From Oligoflexales bacterium (GTDB lineage Bacteria > Bdellovibrionota_B > Oligoflexia > Oligoflexales > RGVZ01): 64,000 nt of DNA. Both the position numbers and the translations under genes were made by a program. Within the stretch, counting starts at the first letter, position 1. Each line of letters opens with the position of its first letter. The stretch spans positions 705,904-769,903 of the forward strand of contig CANLUT010000002.1 of assembly GCA_947494335.1 (NCBI GenBank), given 5' to 3'. The notes beneath the pieces were generated by a model that was not told the origin of the DNA, made no database searches, and worked only from the letters and a program-made list of their open reading frames with translations. Positions 63,231 through 64,000 of the stretch are shown piece by piece.

Positions 63231-63912
63231 TATGTTAGACGCGCAGGCGGGTCTTTCAACTCTCTTTGTGTCAGTCTTGTTGGCTCTGGCCTTTGCGGTG
63301 GGGCTAGGCGAGTTCTATTCATACATGGTCCAAGGATTACATGTTAAACCTTGGCAGGCTGGTTTACTGGCGCACATCGCCATCGGTATTTTGGTGTATC
63401 TGATTCGAAAGCCAGCTCGCGTGGGATTTCTTTTGCGCGGAACCCCTTTGGTAGCATGGCTTCCTGGGCCACTTATTTTGTTAGGCGCTTATGTATTATC
63501 GCTATGGGGTCGACAGCCAATGCAGGCTCCAGCCTACTCCCTGACCGGTTCATCAGAGGCAATTTATATCCTGGCGTCGTTAACACTGATCCCGTTAGCA
63601 GAGGAAATGGTGTTTCGAATGGGGCTCACGCCGTTTCTTTCGAGATTTGCCGGTGATCGTTGGGGGCCATGGTATTCGGCTATGGTTTTTAGTGTTGCCC
63701 ATACGCATCCGACATGGGACAGAGTTCTTGGTCTTAAAATTGGACTTCCAATTGGCCCTTTTATTTTGGCCATCTGTTGTGACATCATAGTGAGACGTTG
63801 GCGGAGAGTTTGGCCGGCGGCGTTGTTTCATTCTTGTTGTAACGCAACGGTTTACGTGTTTGCTTGGTTGAATCCATCTTGGGTGTCGAAACTTAACGGT
63901 TTGTATATGTAA
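63211..63912 (+). CDS. CPBP-family intramembrane metalloprotease
   Basis: A 233-residue protein with about seven membrane spans. The zinc-type active site is visible: EEMVFR (EExxxR motif, residues 131-136), AMVFSVAHTHPTWD and a late His in ALFHSCCNATVYV. These match the CAAX protease/bacteriocin-processing (CPBP) family. Substrate unknown. It overlaps cheV by 20 bases, so the REC-PilZ, CheV and this gene form one unit. Confidence 0.88.
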   Translation: MSASVRDMLDAQAGLSTLFVSVLLALAFAVGLGEFYSYMVQGLHVKPWQAGLLAHIAIGILVYLIRKPARVGFLLRGTPLVAWLPGPLILLGAYVLSLWGRQPMQAPAYSLTGSSEAIYILASLTLIPLAEEMVFRMGLTPFLSRFAGDRWGPWYSAMVFSVAHTHPTWDRVLGLKIGLPIGPFILAICCDIIVRRWRRVWPAALFHSCCNATVYVFAWLNPSWVSKLNGLYM

Positions 63913-63933
63913 GAGAGATTGTTACACGGAAAT

Positions 63934-64000
63934 ATGAGTGCACTGACTGATAAAGAACTAGCTGAAGAACGAGCCAAGCAGATGGCCAAGGTCGTTTGTA
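63934..64000 (+). CDS. 5' end of an unidentified protein (partial)
   Basis: An ATG at 63934 with cgga upstream opens a frame that reads MSALTDKELAEERAKQMAKV and continues past the window. The first residues look helical and charged. It may belong to the same unit as the CPBP protease (21 bases away). Nothing more can be said. Confidence 0.45.
   Translation, partial: MSALTDKELAEERAKQMAKVVC

Overview
The window reads as a piece of ordinary, gene-dense chromosome from a Gram-negative bacterium: about 65 protein genes, one tRNA, one likely structured RNA, and no insertion sequence, prophage or CRISPR array that I can see. Many outer-membrane-type proteins and lipoproteins, TPR envelope proteins, three PilZ proteins, a CheV, an HD-GYP protein, an NtrC-type regulator and many TTG/GTG starts suggest a member of the Bdellovibrionota/Oligoflexia or a nearby deltaproteobacterial-type lineage. 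That placement is inference from gene content; no rRNA is present to test it.

Layout. 1-5 kb: tail of an unknown gene with its terminator, a small secreted protein, then a leftward group with an outer-membrane-type protein, rsmA, tsaD and a CpoB-like lipoprotein. 5-10.7 kb: DEAD-box helicase, small membrane proteins, a YtfJ-like protein, a DHH phosphoesterase, a cupredoxin and cutA. 10.7-13.9 kb: a rightward operon yciO - RuBisCO-like protein - mtnB-like aldolase - lipB, whose end overlaps a leftward pair: a 96-residue protein resembling only the phosphorylated helical domain of a histidine kinase, and an NtrC-type response regulator. 15.8-19.9 kb: cysteine-rich small protein, CtpA protease with a TPR lipoprotein, a RodZ-like protein, and a non-coding stretch with dense RNA structure. 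20-26.6 kb: panC, plsB, rsgA, an acyl-CoA dehydrogenase and an EEP-like lipoprotein. 26.6-34.4 kb: an envelope cluster (O-antigen-ligase-like protein, PilZ protein, TPR lipoprotein, LysM protein), then dprA, an smg-like gene and a solitary CpaF/VirB11-like ATPase.

34.4-44.3 kb is a leftward housekeeping block: ruvA-ruvB with a HAMP membrane protein, and rimP-nusA-infB-rbfA-truB-metK closed by a clear terminator. 44.7-50 kb: a PilZ protein, a secreted trypsin-like protease carrying four NGHAII repeats, the divergent TPR/winged-helix regulator, and tRNA-His. 50-54 kb: a two-gene secreted-protein/outer-membrane-protein operon of unknown function, and an HD-GYP protein. 55-61 kb: 2Fe-2S ferredoxin, dapD, a class I aminotransferase, tryptophan 2,3-dioxygenase, an RNA m5U methyltransferase-like gene and a secreted NlpC/P60-like protein. 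61.2-64 kb: a REC-PilZ protein, CheV and a CPBP protease, tightly coupled.

The most interesting parts are the RuBisCO-like/MtnB pair, the kinase-less phosphotransfer module beside the NtrC regulator, the REC-PilZ protein whose PilZ barrel is split by a long Ala/Lys helix, the unrecognised secreted/OMP pair, and the structured RNA before panC. None can be shown from sequence alone to be a new system; each is given with a decisive check.
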